From a virus: a DNA stretch of 45,586 bases. Shown in pieces: positions 23,948-32,208 of the stretch. The notes below the pieces were generated by a model. That model was not told the DNA's origin. It searched no databases and saw only the letters and a list, made by a program, of their open reading frames with translations. The stretch lies in the IMG/VR virus record IMGVR_UViG_3300020428_001737, positions 1 through 45,586 of that record, one strand, 5' to 3'. Position 1 is the stretch's first letter; the number at the start of each line of letters is the position of its first letter. The translations under genes were made by a program, and so were the position numbers.

Positions 23948-24395
23948 TATTACATTAATAACTGCTCCTGATCTAATACACAATAAGAACTATTCGTTTT
24001 TACTAATTCAACCTAGTAATAAATTAAAAGAAGATATTAATAATTTATTTGGAAAGGCTGAAACTCAACCTTTTAATGTATACTTGTTTGAAAGACAGTA
24101 TACTGAAGTTCCCCCACTTGAATCAAGTAATGTAAAAGAGCCACAGTATATGGAACAGCCACTTGATACAAATTGGCTACTTGATGCATTTGCTATTGCA
24201 GATTGTGTAATTTTAGATATAGATAATTTGGATAGTGAGATTGGCGAATTAGTATCTTACTTTATAAGCTATTCGAAAACTTTCTGGTTGACAAACGGGG
24301 GTAAGATGTATTATAATAAGCTAAGTGCAAATAGAATTTACGATTTGCAGAAAATTAAAGAAAAACTAGGAGGCCAATTTGAGGCAACAAAATAA
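23940..24395 (+). CDS. hypothetical soluble protein
   Basis: The 151-residue protein has a Rossmann-like feel (FLLIQPSNKLKEDINNL, then IADCVILDIDNLDSEIGELVSYF), reminiscent of the nucleoside deoxyribosyltransferase-like fold in which an Asp and Glu near ADCVI act on nucleosides. I am not confident of this. It overlaps both neighbours. Its end contains the promoter for bS21. Confidence 0.6.
   Translation: MSDITLITAPDLIHNKNYSFLLIQPSNKLKEDINNLFGKAETQPFNVYLFERQYTEVPPLESSNVKEPQYMEQPLDTNWLLDAFAIADCVILDIDNLDSEIGELVSYFISYSKTFWLTNGGKMYYNKLSANRIYDLQKIKEKLGGQFEATK
24288..24317 (+). promoter_or_regulatory. sigma70-type promoter for bS21, inside the upstream gene
   Basis: TTGACA (24288-24293) and TATAAT (24312-24317) are spaced by 18 nt. 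The expected start near 24324 leaves about 55 nt before the TTG start of the bS21 gene. Confidence 0.75.
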
Positions 24396-24669
24396 CAGAA
24401 GTAATTTTAGAAATAATTTTAATTCTAAAAGAAAACCATTTAAGAAAGAAAATGACTTTCAAGGTCTAACTGTTGAAGTTAGGAATGGTGACGTAAACAA
24501 AGCTCTGCGTATTTTTAAAAAGAAAGTACAAGAAGCTGGTATTATTCAAGAAGTACGTGAACGTGAATTTTATACTAAACCAAGTGAAAGACGTAGAAAA
24601 CAAAAAGCCGCTGGAAGACAGAGATGGCTTAAGACTTTAGAAAAAAAGAAAGATCAGTTTGGTTGGTAA
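24379..24669 (+). CDS. rpsU: ribosomal protein bS21
   Basis: The 96-residue protein has a basic, Asn-rich N-terminal extension (residues 1-26) and then a bS21 core: VEVRNGDVNKALRIFKKKVQ, EAGIIQEVREREFYTKPSERRRKQK. Host bS21 sits on the 30S platform next to the anti-Shine-Dalgarno sequence and acts in initiation. Phage bS21 genes are known in marine phages, including pelagiphages. The start is TTG 24379, five bases after AGGAGG. It has its own internal sigma70-type promoter, so it is probably made early and swapped into host ribosomes. Confidence 0.93.
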   Translation: MRQQNNRSNFRNNFNSKRKPFKKENDFQGLTVEVRNGDVNKALRIFKKKVQEAGIIQEVREREFYTKPSERRRKQKAAGRQRWLKTLEKKKDQFGW

Positions 24670-24672
24670 ATC

Positions 24673-25254
24673 ATGCTACACAATGAAATGTGGTTTCCAA
24701 GTGTCATATGGTCGGGGATTATTCCACCAGCACCAGATGATGACTTAATTAAATTCATATACGAAACAAAATCAAAAGACCCCGGAGTGCAGGTAAGCAA
24801 CTATGGCGGCTGGCAAAGTAATTCTATTGCACATGGCGTAAATGATTCAATAGATAACTTAGCTAAAATATTTACTAAAGAAGCAAACGAATGTGCATTG
24901 CAAACAGGAATGCCTACTTTATCATTATACAATCTGTGGATAAATGTCAATCCACCAGGAGCATACAATCATTTGCATAATCATGCAGGTGCAGTATTAA
25001 GTGGTGTGTATTATGTACAAGCAGAACCAAACCAAGGTGGTATTCAGTTTGAAAGATCAGATGGTGCTGAATATTTTCTTCCAGAGAAAAATAATAAAAT
25101 GACATACTTTAATTGTACAAGAGCATCGTATAATGCAAAAAGTAATGCATTGTTTATTTTTCCAGGATGGCTCAAACACAGTGTAGAAGGTAATAGATCA
25201 TCAAATGATAGAATTAGTATTTCGTTCAATTTTGGTGTATCATCAGATGAGTGA
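24673..25254 (+). CDS. 2-oxoglutarate/Fe(II)-dependent oxygenase
   Basis: The 193-residue protein resembles the phage family of 2OG-Fe(II) oxygenases (TIGR02466-like). Iron and substrate motifs are NPPGAYNHLHNHAGAVLSGVYY (split: AYNHLHNHAGAVLSG; His100-His104) and the distal FIFPGWLKHSVEGN with His169, then DRISISFNF with the Arg (180) that binds 2-oxoglutarate. The substrate is unknown. It starts 3 nt after bS21, which makes a ribosomal or tRNA target conceivable, though only by context. Confidence 0.85.
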   Translation: MLHNEMWFPSVIWSGIIPPAPDDDLIKFIYETKSKDPGVQVSNYGGWQSNSIAHGVNDSIDNLAKIFTKEANECALQTGMPTLSLYNLWINVNPPGAYNHLHNHAGAVLSGVYYVQAEPNQGGIQFERSDGAEYFLPEKNNKMTYFNCTRASYNAKSNALFIFPGWLKHSVEGNRSSNDRISISFNFGVSSDE

Positions 25255-25465
25255 CATAGCCGCAATATCACCTATTAACGTTATAAGTGCATATACTAGA
25301 GTAACACCTTCAGGACCGCATGAAACAGTAACACACGTTAAACATGTACAACAAGAAGGCGGAGCAGTTAAAGTACAATCAGTAAGTTATACAACGTATA
25401 ATGTTAGAGGCGAAATACACGAACCACAAAAGCCAGTAGGCTCAAATTTAGATATAATGATATAA
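25247..25465 (+). CDS. small hypothetical protein
   Basis: The 72-residue beta-rich protein starts at ATG 25247, overlapping the oxygenase stop. It is polar with Val/Thr strands ([20 protein letters not shown]). No family recognised. It lies 10 nt before guaC. Confidence 0.6.
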   Translation: MSDIAAISPINVISAYTRVTPSGPHETVTHVKHVQQEGGAVKVQSVSYTTYNVRGEIHEPQKPVGSNLDIMI

Positions 25466-25475
25466 AGGTAAACAA

Positions 25476-26660
25476 ATGCGTATTGAAGAAGATATGAAAC
25501 TTGACTACAAGGATGTTCTTATTCGTCCAAAGCGTTCAACACTAGGCAGTCGTAAAGAAGTTAATTTAGAACGTGGTTATAAATTTAGAAACTACAAAAC
25601 AGAAACACCATTTCTTCCAGTCGATGAAGACTATCATTATCGTGGCGTTCCTATTATGGCAAGTAACATGGATGGTGTCGGCACATTTAAAATGGCTGAT
25701 AATTTAGCACTACAAGGTATAATGACTTGTCTAGTTAAAACTTATAGTGTTAACGAACTTGTAGGTTACTTTGATCAAGATGATAAGTCACATGATCCTG
25801 CAAGGACAGAATATGTTGCTATGAGCATTGGCATCACTGATAAAGACCATCAAAAATTTAGAGATGTATACGAACAAGTTGGCAATCAACTAAAGTTTGT
25901 TTGTATTGATGTAGCGAATGGTTACTCAGAAAGATTTGCTAACTTTGTAAAAGAATTTAGAACACATTATCCAGATATAGTCATCATAGCGGGTAATGTG
26001 GTAACAGGAGAGATGACAGAGGAGTTATTATTAAGTGGAGCAGATATTATTAAAGTGGGCATCGGTCCTGGGAGCGTTTGCACAACTCGTATTCAAACTG
26101 GCGTTGGTTATCCTCAGCTTAGTGCTGTTATTGAGTGTGCTGATGCTGCTCACGGCCTTGGTGGACATATCATTGCTGATGGAGGATGTACTTGCCCAGG
26201 TGATGTGGCTAAGGCATTCGCTGGAGGCGCAGATTTTGTAATGCTTGGCGGTATGCTTGCCGGACACAATGAAGGCGGCGGTGAAATAATTACCAAATAT
26301 TATAAGACTGGTGAGTGGGTTCGTAATGAACAATCTCTTGATGGTCAAACTCAATCAATAACTTGGGAAGATGGCATTGAAAGAAAGAAGTTTGTACAAT
26401 TTTACGGTATGAGTAGTAAAAGTGCAAATGACAAACACTTTAATGGACTTAAAGATTACCGTTCGTCAGAAGGGCGTGAAGTGCTGGTTCCTTATCGTGG
26501 ATCTGTAAAAGACACTGTACAAGACCTCTTAGGCGGTCTTAGAAGCACTTGTACGTATGCAGGTGCAATAGGACTAAAACAACTTAGTAAGTGTACTACA
26601 TTCGTAAGATGTACACAAACTCATAATCAAATTTATGAATCAACCACCATAGGTAAGTAA
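25476..26660 (+). CDS. guaC: GMP reductase
   Basis: The enzyme converts GMP to IMP and ammonia with NADPH, linking guanine to adenine nucleotide pools. The start [21 protein letters not shown] is nearly that of E. coli GuaC (split: [20 protein letters not shown]). [10 protein letters not shown] holds the catalytic Cys202, followed by [20 protein letters not shown] and [12 protein letters not shown]. At 394 residues it is longer than E. coli GuaC (about 347), with extra residues near 42-55 and near 283-310, the latter in the flap before FYGMSS. Unusual in a phage; the close likeness to bacterial GuaC suggests acquisition from a bacterium. Confidence 0.95.
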   Translation: MRIEEDMKLDYKDVLIRPKRSTLGSRKEVNLERGYKFRNYKTETPFLPVDEDYHYRGVPIMASNMDGVGTFKMADNLALQGIMTCLVKTYSVNELVGYFDQDDKSHDPARTEYVAMSIGITDKDHQKFRDVYEQVGNQLKFVCIDVANGYSERFANFVKEFRTHYPDIVIIAGNVVTGEMTEELLLSGADIIKVGIGPGSVCTTRIQTGVGYPQLSAVIECADAAHGLGGHIIADGGCTCPGDVAKAFAGGADFVMLGGMLAGHNEGGGEIITKYYKTGEWVRNEQSLDGQTQSITWEDGIERKKFVQFYGMSSKSANDKHFNGLKDYRSSEGREVLVPYRGSVKDTVQDLLGGLRSTCTYAGAIGLKQLSKCTTFVRCTQTHNQIYESTTIGK

Positions 26661-26666
26661 GTTTAT

Positions 26667-27707
26667 ATGGAATATTTGAATTTATTAATTAGCGGTCAAG
26701 TTTATCTTTTCCTAGTAATATTTGTAATGATGATTGCAGGTATGGTAAAAGAACACGGATTATTCAAAGACATCTTTTGTTTCTTTGAGCAAAACTTAAA
26801 AAGTAAAAAAGCAGTAGTAGCACTTGTGAGTGCTATCACAGGATTATTGCCTATCAAAGGCCGAGTCACTGTTAGTGCAGGTATGTTAGAATCACTTGCT
26901 CCTGACAAAGGCTGTTGCGGCAGAGAAAAATTTGGTCCTATTGATTATGTATCTACGCATCATTACTATTTTTGGTCACCACTAGAAAAAACAGTGATTC
27001 TACCAATGGCGGCATTTGGGTTAACGTATGCACAATTCATGGGCATTATTTGGCCTTTGCTTGTTGTATCAATTGCATTCATACTCGCATATTTAATTTG
27101 GGGAGTAAAAGAATCAGATGTACAGTTGAATAACTGTGAAACACCTATCAAAGTAAGTCGTATCACACGTTATGTTTTGCCCTATGCTTTTGGTGTAGGT
27201 GCAATAATTGCTGGAGTAGACTTTCTTTGGGCATTTGGTGCTCTTACAGTTTACTACATGATCTGTACAACTACGTTTGATGTTAAAAAGCTACTTGGTT
27301 ATGTTGATTGGAAATTAGTAGCCTGGGTAGCAGTTATTATCACACTAGCAAATATCGTGCGAGAAAACACAGATACTATTAAAACAGGATTAGAAACAGT
27401 AGGATTAGACATCAACACTTGGGCAGGATTTTTAGGTATTAGTGCGTTAAGTTTTGGTGGTGCGTTTGCACTAGGAAGTAGTTCCCGCTTTGGTGCTATT
27501 ACTGTTTTGTTAGCAAGTATATACGGTATTGAATACTTGCCATGGTTTTTTGCTGTAGACTTTGTAGGGTATTTAATTAGCCCTATGCATAAGTGTGTAG
27601 CAATAGGTATGTTATATTTTGGTACCAAATTAAGGTACTATGTAACAATATTAGGTATGTGGGGCGGATTAGTAATTGCCGCGGGTGCAGCAACCTTAAT
27701 TTTATAG
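26667..27707 (+). CDS. DUF401-like polytopic membrane permease
   Basis: The 346-residue protein has about nine to ten membrane helices. The signature LLPIKGRVTVSAGMLESLAP and a second-half helix LSFGGAFALGSSSRFGAITV resemble the DUF401 membrane family, which belongs to the ion-transporter-like folds. Substrate unknown. It follows guaC by 6 nt, so a link to nucleotide or ammonium metabolism is possible. A complete permease of this type is unusual in a phage. Confidence 0.7.
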   Translation: MEYLNLLISGQVYLFLVIFVMMIAGMVKEHGLFKDIFCFFEQNLKSKKAVVALVSAITGLLPIKGRVTVSAGMLESLAPDKGCCGREKFGPIDYVSTHHYYFWSPLEKTVILPMAAFGLTYAQFMGIIWPLLVVSIAFILAYLIWGVKESDVQLNNCETPIKVSRITRYVLPYAFGVGAIIAGVDFLWAFGALTVYYMICTTTFDVKKLLGYVDWKLVAWVAVIITLANIVRENTDTIKTGLETVGLDINTWAGFLGISALSFGGAFALGSSSRFGAITVLLASIYGIEYLPWFFAVDFVGYLISPMHKCVAIGMLYFGTKLRYYVTILGMWGGLVIAAGAATLIL

Positions 27708-27724
27708 AAATTACAAGAACTAGT

Positions 27725-27757
27725 ATTGGTAGCGTAGGTTCGCTACCAATTATTTTG
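27725..27757 (+). terminator. probable intrinsic terminator
   Basis: ATTGGTAGCG and CGCTACCAAT form a perfect 10-bp stem with a 6-nt loop, followed by a short T-rich stretch (TATTTTGATT). The weak T run makes it a moderate match. Confidence 0.65.
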
Positions 27758-27779
27758 ATTAAATTAAAAGGAGTAATAA

Positions 27780-28364
27780 ATGAAATTTTTAATCGCAACA
27801 TTGTTATCGTTGTTTATAATAACGCCAGCAATGGCAGAGGACTTTGACTATACAGAAGTCAATGCATTTGTGTCCGCAGGTAACTGGACAATAGGTGCAA
27901 GAGAATATCAAAATAAAGATTATTCTCAACGTATTTTAAGATATGATTTTAAAGACACACCATATCGTTTAGAATATAGAAGTATTGACAGATACGGTCT
28001 TTCAGAAGATTGGTTCCGTTTCCAAGTTAAACATTATAAGAGCGGAATGTTCTTTTATAATTCAAGATTTGAACACAGAATTAGAGAATCTAAAGAAAAT
28101 GTCTTTAGATATCGTCCACAATTTGGTTTAAAAGCACAAGGACAACCTAACTTATTGTTTGGTTCACCGTTCTTAATCTTTGAACCACAAGTACAGTATG
28201 AATATGATAGTACTAAAATGGAATATAGCCATTTACAGACTTTTATAGGTACTAAGTATAGCTTTGGACAATTCAATGTTTCACCTTTTGTTGAAATTGA
28301 CTTAAATGACGATTTTCGAAAAGAGGTAGCATTCTTTGGGATTGACTTTAAGCTCAATTTATAA
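27780..28364 (+). CDS. outer-membrane beta-barrel-like protein
   Basis: The 194-residue protein has a signal peptide (cleavage likely after AMA, about residue 19) and then alternating aromatic strands (YSQRILRYDF, YRLEYRSIDRYG, WFRFQVKHYKSG, MFFYNSRFEHRI), ending in GIDFKLNL as small outer-membrane barrels do. It probably sits in the host outer membrane. Possible roles are uptake or receptor masking. A strong ribosome binding site (AAAAGGAG) precedes it. Confidence 0.75.
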   Translation: MKFLIATLLSLFIITPAMAEDFDYTEVNAFVSAGNWTIGAREYQNKDYSQRILRYDFKDTPYRLEYRSIDRYGLSEDWFRFQVKHYKSGMFFYNSRFEHRIRESKENVFRYRPQFGLKAQGQPNLLFGSPFLIFEPQVQYEYDSTKMEYSHLQTFIGTKYSFGQFNVSPFVEIDLNDDFRKEVAFFGIDFKLNL

Positions 28365-28382
28365 TATAATTGTATTATAAAT

Positions 28383-28390
28383 GATAAATA
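28383..28390 (+). promoter_or_regulatory. late-type promoter box for hsp20
   Basis: GATAAATA lies 90 nt upstream of the hsp20 ATG, giving an unusually long leader that contains hairpins. Confidence 0.45.
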
Positions 28391-28448
28391 AATGTGTAGG
28401 GAGAAGAGGTTCTTTCTACACATTAATACAGAACGCCGAAAGGGTTCT
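28391..28448 (+). promoter_or_regulatory. two hairpins in the hsp20 leader
   Basis: Hairpin 1: AATGTGTAG (28391-28399) pairs perfectly with CTACACATT (28416-28424), with an inner stem GAAGA/TCTTT. Hairpin 2: AGAAC-CC and GG-GTTCT (28430-28448) are closed by a GAAA tetraloop. Neither covers the AAGGAG ribosome binding site, so a simple thermometer is not obvious. Confidence 0.5.
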
Positions 28449-28480
28449 AAATTTAATCTTGCTTAATAAAGGAGAAAACT

Positions 28481-28948
28481 ATGACAAGAATAACACACCT
28501 AGACTTACCCTCAATACAACGACACTTTGTAGGCTTTGACAGCATGTTCAATGAAATGGACAGGATGTTTGAAAACTCAGCAAACAAAGGATCAGGATAT
28601 CCACCATACAACATTGCACAAATTAGCGAAGACGAGTTTATGATCTCAGTTGCAGTTGCTGGTTTTAGTATGGATAATTTAGAAATTACTAAAGATAAAA
28701 ATATCCTTAAAATTGAAGGGACTGCTCCTAAAGGAGACGACACAGTTAATTACCTACACAGAGGTATTGGCGGTCGTAACTTCCGTAGAGAGTTTACTCT
28801 TGCTGAACACGTAGAAGTTCATAATGCTGAACTTGCAAATGGTATGCTTAATATTCATTTGAAACGTGAAGTTCCAGAAGAGCTACAGCCTAAAAAGATT
28901 GAAATCAATTCAGGCAGTACAATTGAAGGAACTGTATCTGAAAAGTAA
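28481..28948 (+). CDS. hsp20: small heat shock protein (IbpA-like Hsp20)
   Basis: The 155-residue chaperone holds unfolding proteins. The N-terminal part (RHFVGFDSMFNEMDRMF) matches IbpA-type proteins; the alpha-crystallin domain spans about residues 40-130 with ISVAVAGFSMDNLEI, GRNFRREFTLAEHVEV and ANGMLNIHLKREVPE, and KKIEI is a C-terminal I-x-I-like anchor. sHSPs are common in T4-like marine phages. It is followed by a strong terminator. Confidence 0.93.
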   Translation: MTRITHLDLPSIQRHFVGFDSMFNEMDRMFENSANKGSGYPPYNIAQISEDEFMISVAVAGFSMDNLEITKDKNILKIEGTAPKGDDTVNYLHRGIGGRNFRREFTLAEHVEVHNAELANGMLNIHLKREVPEELQPKKIEINSGSTIEGTVSEK

Positions 28949-28953
28949 ACAGT

Positions 28954-28985
28954 CTGGGGGAGCAATTTGCTCCCCCATTTATTAG
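28954..28985 (+). terminator. intrinsic terminator after hsp20
   Basis: GGGGGAGCAA and TTGCTCCCCC form a 10-bp GC-rich stem followed by ATTTATT. It separates hsp20 from clpS. Confidence 0.8.
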
Positions 28986-28993
28986 GAGAAAAA

Positions 28994-29299
28994 ATGAGTG
29001 ATTTAGCAGACGTTCAAATTGACGAAAAAATTAAAGTTGATAATTTATATCCTGAAAGATATAAAGTAGTATTCTTAAATGATAACGTTACTCCAATAGA
29101 CTTTGTAACAGAACTATTAACTTCTATATTCAAACATACCCAAGAAACAGCAAAAGCAATTACATATACCATTCATAACGAAGGCTCAGCCGTGGTTGGG
29201 ATATATACACATGAAATAGCTGAACAAAAAGGTATAGAAGCAACAAATACAAGTAGAGCAAATGGCTTTCCGTTAAAAGTTGCAGTAGAGAAGGAATAA
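28994..29299 (+). CDS. clpS: ClpS adaptor protein
   Basis: The 101-residue protein matches ClpS: YKVVFLNDNVTPIDFVTELL, HNEGSAVVGIYTHEIAEQK, and a final strand FPLKVAVEKE. ClpS docks on ClpA and delivers proteins with destabilising N-terminal residues to ClpAP. The start is ATG 28994 with TTAGGAG upstream. The phage also carries ClpP at 43.7 kb, so it may redirect host proteolysis. It abuts the heme oxygenase gene. Confidence 0.93.
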   Translation: MSDLADVQIDEKIKVDNLYPERYKVVFLNDNVTPIDFVTELLTSIFKHTQETAKAITYTIHNEGSAVVGIYTHEIAEQKGIEATNTSRANGFPLKVAVEKE

Positions 29300-29866
29300 A
29301 TGAGTTTAAAAGATCTAACATGGGAACATCACAAAGAAGCTGAAAGACAACAATTTGTAAAAGTACTAATGAGCGGAAACATAAATCCTGAATTGTACGC
29401 AACATACTTATGGAATCAGCATAAGCGTTACGACTTACTAGAAGCAATAGCTACACCATTAGGACTAATTGATCAAGATCTATTTGCAATTAGACGTAAA
29501 GATAGAATTGAAAAAGACTTCTTAGAACTTTGGAAAAAAGATCAACCACCTAAAATAGTAAAAGCCACTGAAGAATATATTATGCATATGAAAACAATTA
29601 TGGCAGATCCTGAAAAGGTAATGGCACATCTTTATGTTTTACATATGGGAGATTTAAGTGGTGGACAAATGATCAAACGTAAAGTTCCAGGCGAAGGTCG
29701 CATGTATCAGTTTGATAAAGATAAAAACGAATTGAAAGAATCTATTAGAGCAAAGATTCATGACGGAATGGCAGAAGAGGCAAAATTTGTTTTTTCTAAT
29801 AGTACAGATTTATTTAAAAATATTATGGAGTTAGACATTGAGCATTATATGGAACCGGTTAGTTGA
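29300..29866 (+). CDS. hemO: heme oxygenase
   Basis: The 188-residue protein opens heme to biliverdin, iron and CO. LTWEHHKEAERQQFV places the likely proximal His at residue 11, and YVLHMGDLSGGQMIKR matches the conserved distal-helix motif of heme oxygenases. It directly precedes a bilin reductase, with 29 nt of overlap, so biliverdin is probably passed on. Electrons would come from host ferredoxin, as no ferredoxin gene is in the window. Confidence 0.93.
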   Translation: MSLKDLTWEHHKEAERQQFVKVLMSGNINPELYATYLWNQHKRYDLLEAIATPLGLIDQDLFAIRRKDRIEKDFLELWKKDQPPKIVKATEEYIMHMKTIMADPEKVMAHLYVLHMGDLSGGQMIKRKVPGEGRMYQFDKDKNELKESIRAKIHDGMAEEAKFVFSNSTDLFKNIMELDIEHYMEPVS

Positions 29867-30542
29867 GTGTCAAGATGAAATCATTGATATCTTCAATGAA
29901 AATGCACTTGAAATTAATGAACCTGGATTAGATTATTTTAATCGACCTGATGGAGGTTGGATTAATCGTGTGTGGGCGAATGATCATATTAGAAGAGCCC
30001 ATATTGATGTAGTTGATACTAGAGATAGTAAGAAACTATGGATGATGCATGTATGTGTTTTTCCAGTACTAAACAATACTGGACCTATATATGGCTTTGA
30101 TGTTATAGCAGGTCCACGTAAAATGACAGGAGCATTTCATGACTTTAGTGCTAGTTCTGATCCTGACCATCCAATGATAGAAGGATACAAAGATGCTGTA
30201 AAAGACTTTGTACCTACAAAACAAAGAGAGCTACCTGAATGGGCTCAAAACATATTCACAGACAGCATGATTGCCGCTGGCAATGTAACTACAGAAGACG
30301 AAGCAGTTGCAATTATAGATCTTGCTATTAATAATTTACGTGCATACTTTTTAGAAATACCAGAATATACCGGCGAAGGAGATACCGCTCTAGTTGCGGC
30401 TTCACAAGATTATTACTGTCATAATCAGCAACAAAATCCACATACACCAAGAGTAATGAAAAGTCTTGGACTAGATGAAGCTGATGTTGACAAGTTCTGC
30501 ACAGACATGTTGTTTCCTAAATTAGATAAATATTCTATATAA
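29838..30542 (+). CDS. pcyX: ferredoxin-dependent bilin reductase, PcyA/PcyX type
   Basis: The 234-residue protein reduces biliverdin. It follows PcyA throughout: AHIDVV, MMHVCVFPV, IYGFDVIAGPRKM, QRELPEWAQNIFTDS, NVTTEDE and YCHNQQQNPHTPRV. His71 and Asp88 correspond to catalytic His88 and Asp105 of PcyA with the same spacing, while Asp57 stands where PcyA has Glu76, needed for D-ring vinyl reduction. This fits PcyX, a phage-derived enzyme reported from uncultured ocean phages to make phycoerythrobilin. TTG 29838 (GGAG 7 nt upstream, inside hemO) is the only good start. Confidence 0.88.
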   Translation: MSIIWNRLVECQDEIIDIFNENALEINEPGLDYFNRPDGGWINRVWANDHIRRAHIDVVDTRDSKKLWMMHVCVFPVLNNTGPIYGFDVIAGPRKMTGAFHDFSASSDPDHPMIEGYKDAVKDFVPTKQRELPEWAQNIFTDSMIAAGNVTTEDEAVAIIDLAINNLRAYFLEIPEYTGEGDTALVAASQDYYCHNQQQNPHTPRVMKSLGLDEADVDKFCTDMLFPKLDKYSI

Positions 30543-30555
30543 GGAAAAACTATAC

Positions 30556-31572
30556 ATGCGTTTCAACGAGTTTAAAGCAATCAATCCAAACAAAGTATTG
30601 TTAGAATATGATCCTAACGTATCTGATGACCAGTTAAAAGATCTAATTGTAAAAAGACTTCAAACTGAAGAAGATAGAGATATGTTAGATAAGATATATC
30701 AAGCTCTTGAAAAATCAACATTAGATGAAAGAATTGCAGGTGCCTTAGAAAAAGATGAAGACGCAAAGTCTAAGTTAAAAGTTTTTGCAGGACTTGTAAT
30801 GAATACCGAAGGTACATTTGCTGACAAACAAGCATTTGTACAAAATTATCCAAACGGATATATTGATGTTGAAAAATTAAAAACACCTAACCAAGTACAC
30901 GGTTTTAGTGAATGGCTAATGGGTGATGAATTTGTAAAACGTGTATTTGATAACTTATATACATATGCTCCACAAGGCATAGGACCAGGCGAATATGCTC
31001 TAGCAGTGTTAAGTCCTGAAATCAAAGCAAGTGGACGTAGTGCAGACAGTGCCGGCGATCTTGTTATTCTTGGAGAAATGTGTGAAGTAAAAGCAAAACA
31101 GTCTTCAGGTGGTAGATTTGTTGATGTAAGAAAAGCAAAAATGAATCAACGTGCTATTGAAGCCGCATTTAAAAACTTAGGAATAGATCCTGGCAGAGCA
31201 GTAAGTGCTAAAAAATGGACAGACTCTGTACGTAGTGAAGCACAACAAGCAGACACGGCAGGATTTAAAGACTTAGTTACAACTATATTAGAAGGAGCAT
31301 TTGCATTCTTAGACAAAAATCAAACACAGAAGTTAAGAGCTGCTATTGAAACTGGTGAAAATAATCAAATAAAACACGAATGGGGACTTGCAAGTTTTCA
31401 AAATTATAAAACTATGAGTAAGTTTGAAACAATGTTATTGTTAGACGGCCCTAAACGACACAGTTTATATTTTACAGATGCTGAAGCAGTAAGTGGAGTT
31501 CTTAAAGCCCAGCAACCGCTACTATATGGTCCAGACCAAGAAGTACACCCTCAAATGGAATTTAGAATCTAG
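30556..31572 (+). CDS. conserved phage protein, possible PD-(D/E)XK-like fold
   Basis: The 338-residue protein resembles a conserved T4-like cyanophage hypothetical. Residues about 140-190 read PQGIGPGEYALAVL, then AGDLVILGEMCEVKAKQSSGGRF (split: AGDLVILGEM, CEVKAKQSSGG): an E...D...ExK set of the kind used by restriction-endonuclease-fold nucleases. The motif, not a search, is the evidence. It lies 13 nt after pcyX with AAGGAAAAAC as ribosome binding site. Confidence 0.6.
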   Translation: MRFNEFKAINPNKVLLEYDPNVSDDQLKDLIVKRLQTEEDRDMLDKIYQALEKSTLDERIAGALEKDEDAKSKLKVFAGLVMNTEGTFADKQAFVQNYPNGYIDVEKLKTPNQVHGFSEWLMGDEFVKRVFDNLYTYAPQGIGPGEYALAVLSPEIKASGRSADSAGDLVILGEMCEVKAKQSSGGRFVDVRKAKMNQRAIEAAFKNLGIDPGRAVSAKKWTDSVRSEAQQADTAGFKDLVTTILEGAFAFLDKNQTQKLRAAIETGENNQIKHEWGLASFQNYKTMSKFETMLLLDGPKRHSLYFTDAEAVSGVLKAQQPLLYGPDQEVHPQMEFRI

Positions 31573-31655
31573 TTCCGTCAATTTTCCAACAATTCTACGG
31601 TACAAATTAATGTGACCGTCAAAATTTTGTAACCAGTTTATTATCAGACTGTTGC

Positions 31656-31663
31656 GATAAATA
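31656..31663 (+). promoter_or_regulatory. late-type promoter box for the curli cassette
   Basis: GATAAATA in the context GCGATAAATAC lies 50 nt before csgF. The same 10-base core (CGATAAATAC) precedes the CHASE2 cyclase, so both units may be switched on together late in infection. The 83 bases before the box hold no gene. Confidence 0.6.
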
Positions 31664-31713
31664 CAACTGAAAGCAAAATGGACGTAAATTTACGTTTATA
31701 TTCGGAGAGAAAT

Positions 31714-32205
31714 ATGAAGATGAAAGTCCTTGCATTCGTATCCATAGCAATGTTATATTCAGGTGCGGCTGCAACAGAAATTGTATGGGGTTTTAAGAAC
31801 CCTGCGTTCCATTATGGTAACGGGTACTCTACTCATGTGTTGAGTGTTGAGCAGTTACAGCATAATAGGAAAAAAGAATTAGAAGATTTTCGTAGAGCTG
31901 AAGCTCAAAGAGTTCAAAGAGAACTAGAAAATACAACTTTAAATAAATTTATTAAAAACTTAGAATCTAGGATTTATGCACAAATTTCCAAACAGATGGT
32001 AGATAGCATGTTTACAACTTGTCCAGCCGCAGATCAAGCTGCAGGTATATGTTCACAACCAACAACTGGAGTTGCAACTATAGAAGGTTCTACTATAACA
32101 TGGCTTAGAGATGCAGTAACAGGAAGTATCACTCTTACTATTATAGATGAGAACGGCTCAGTAACTGAAATTACTATCCCAGGAGCGGGAGAATTTGGAT
32201 TCTAA
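31714..32205 (+). CDS. csgF: curli assembly protein CsgF
   Basis: The 163-residue protein has a signal peptide (cleavage near AAA, residue about 21), then TEIVWGFKNPAFHYGNGYST, which matches the CsgF N terminus (FRNPNFGG type) that inserts into the CsgG pore, then a helix and a C-terminal sheet domain. The start is ATG 31714 with GGAGA upstream; the longer frame from 31678 is rejected. CsgF couples secretion through CsgG to nucleation at the surface. csgG follows 3 nt later. Confidence 0.88.
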   Translation: MKMKVLAFVSIAMLYSGAAATEIVWGFKNPAFHYGNGYSTHVLSVEQLQHNRKKELEDFRRAEAQRVQRELENTTLNKFIKNLESRIYAQISKQMVDSMFTTCPAADQAAGICSQPTTGVATIEGSTITWLRDAVTGSITLTIIDENGSVTEITIPGAGEFGF

Positions 32206-32208
32206 ATC

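Noticed and set aside
23940-24395. Nucleoside deoxyribosyltransferase
   Set aside because: The IADCVILDID segment is only suggestive; the other conserved residues of that family cannot be placed with confidence.
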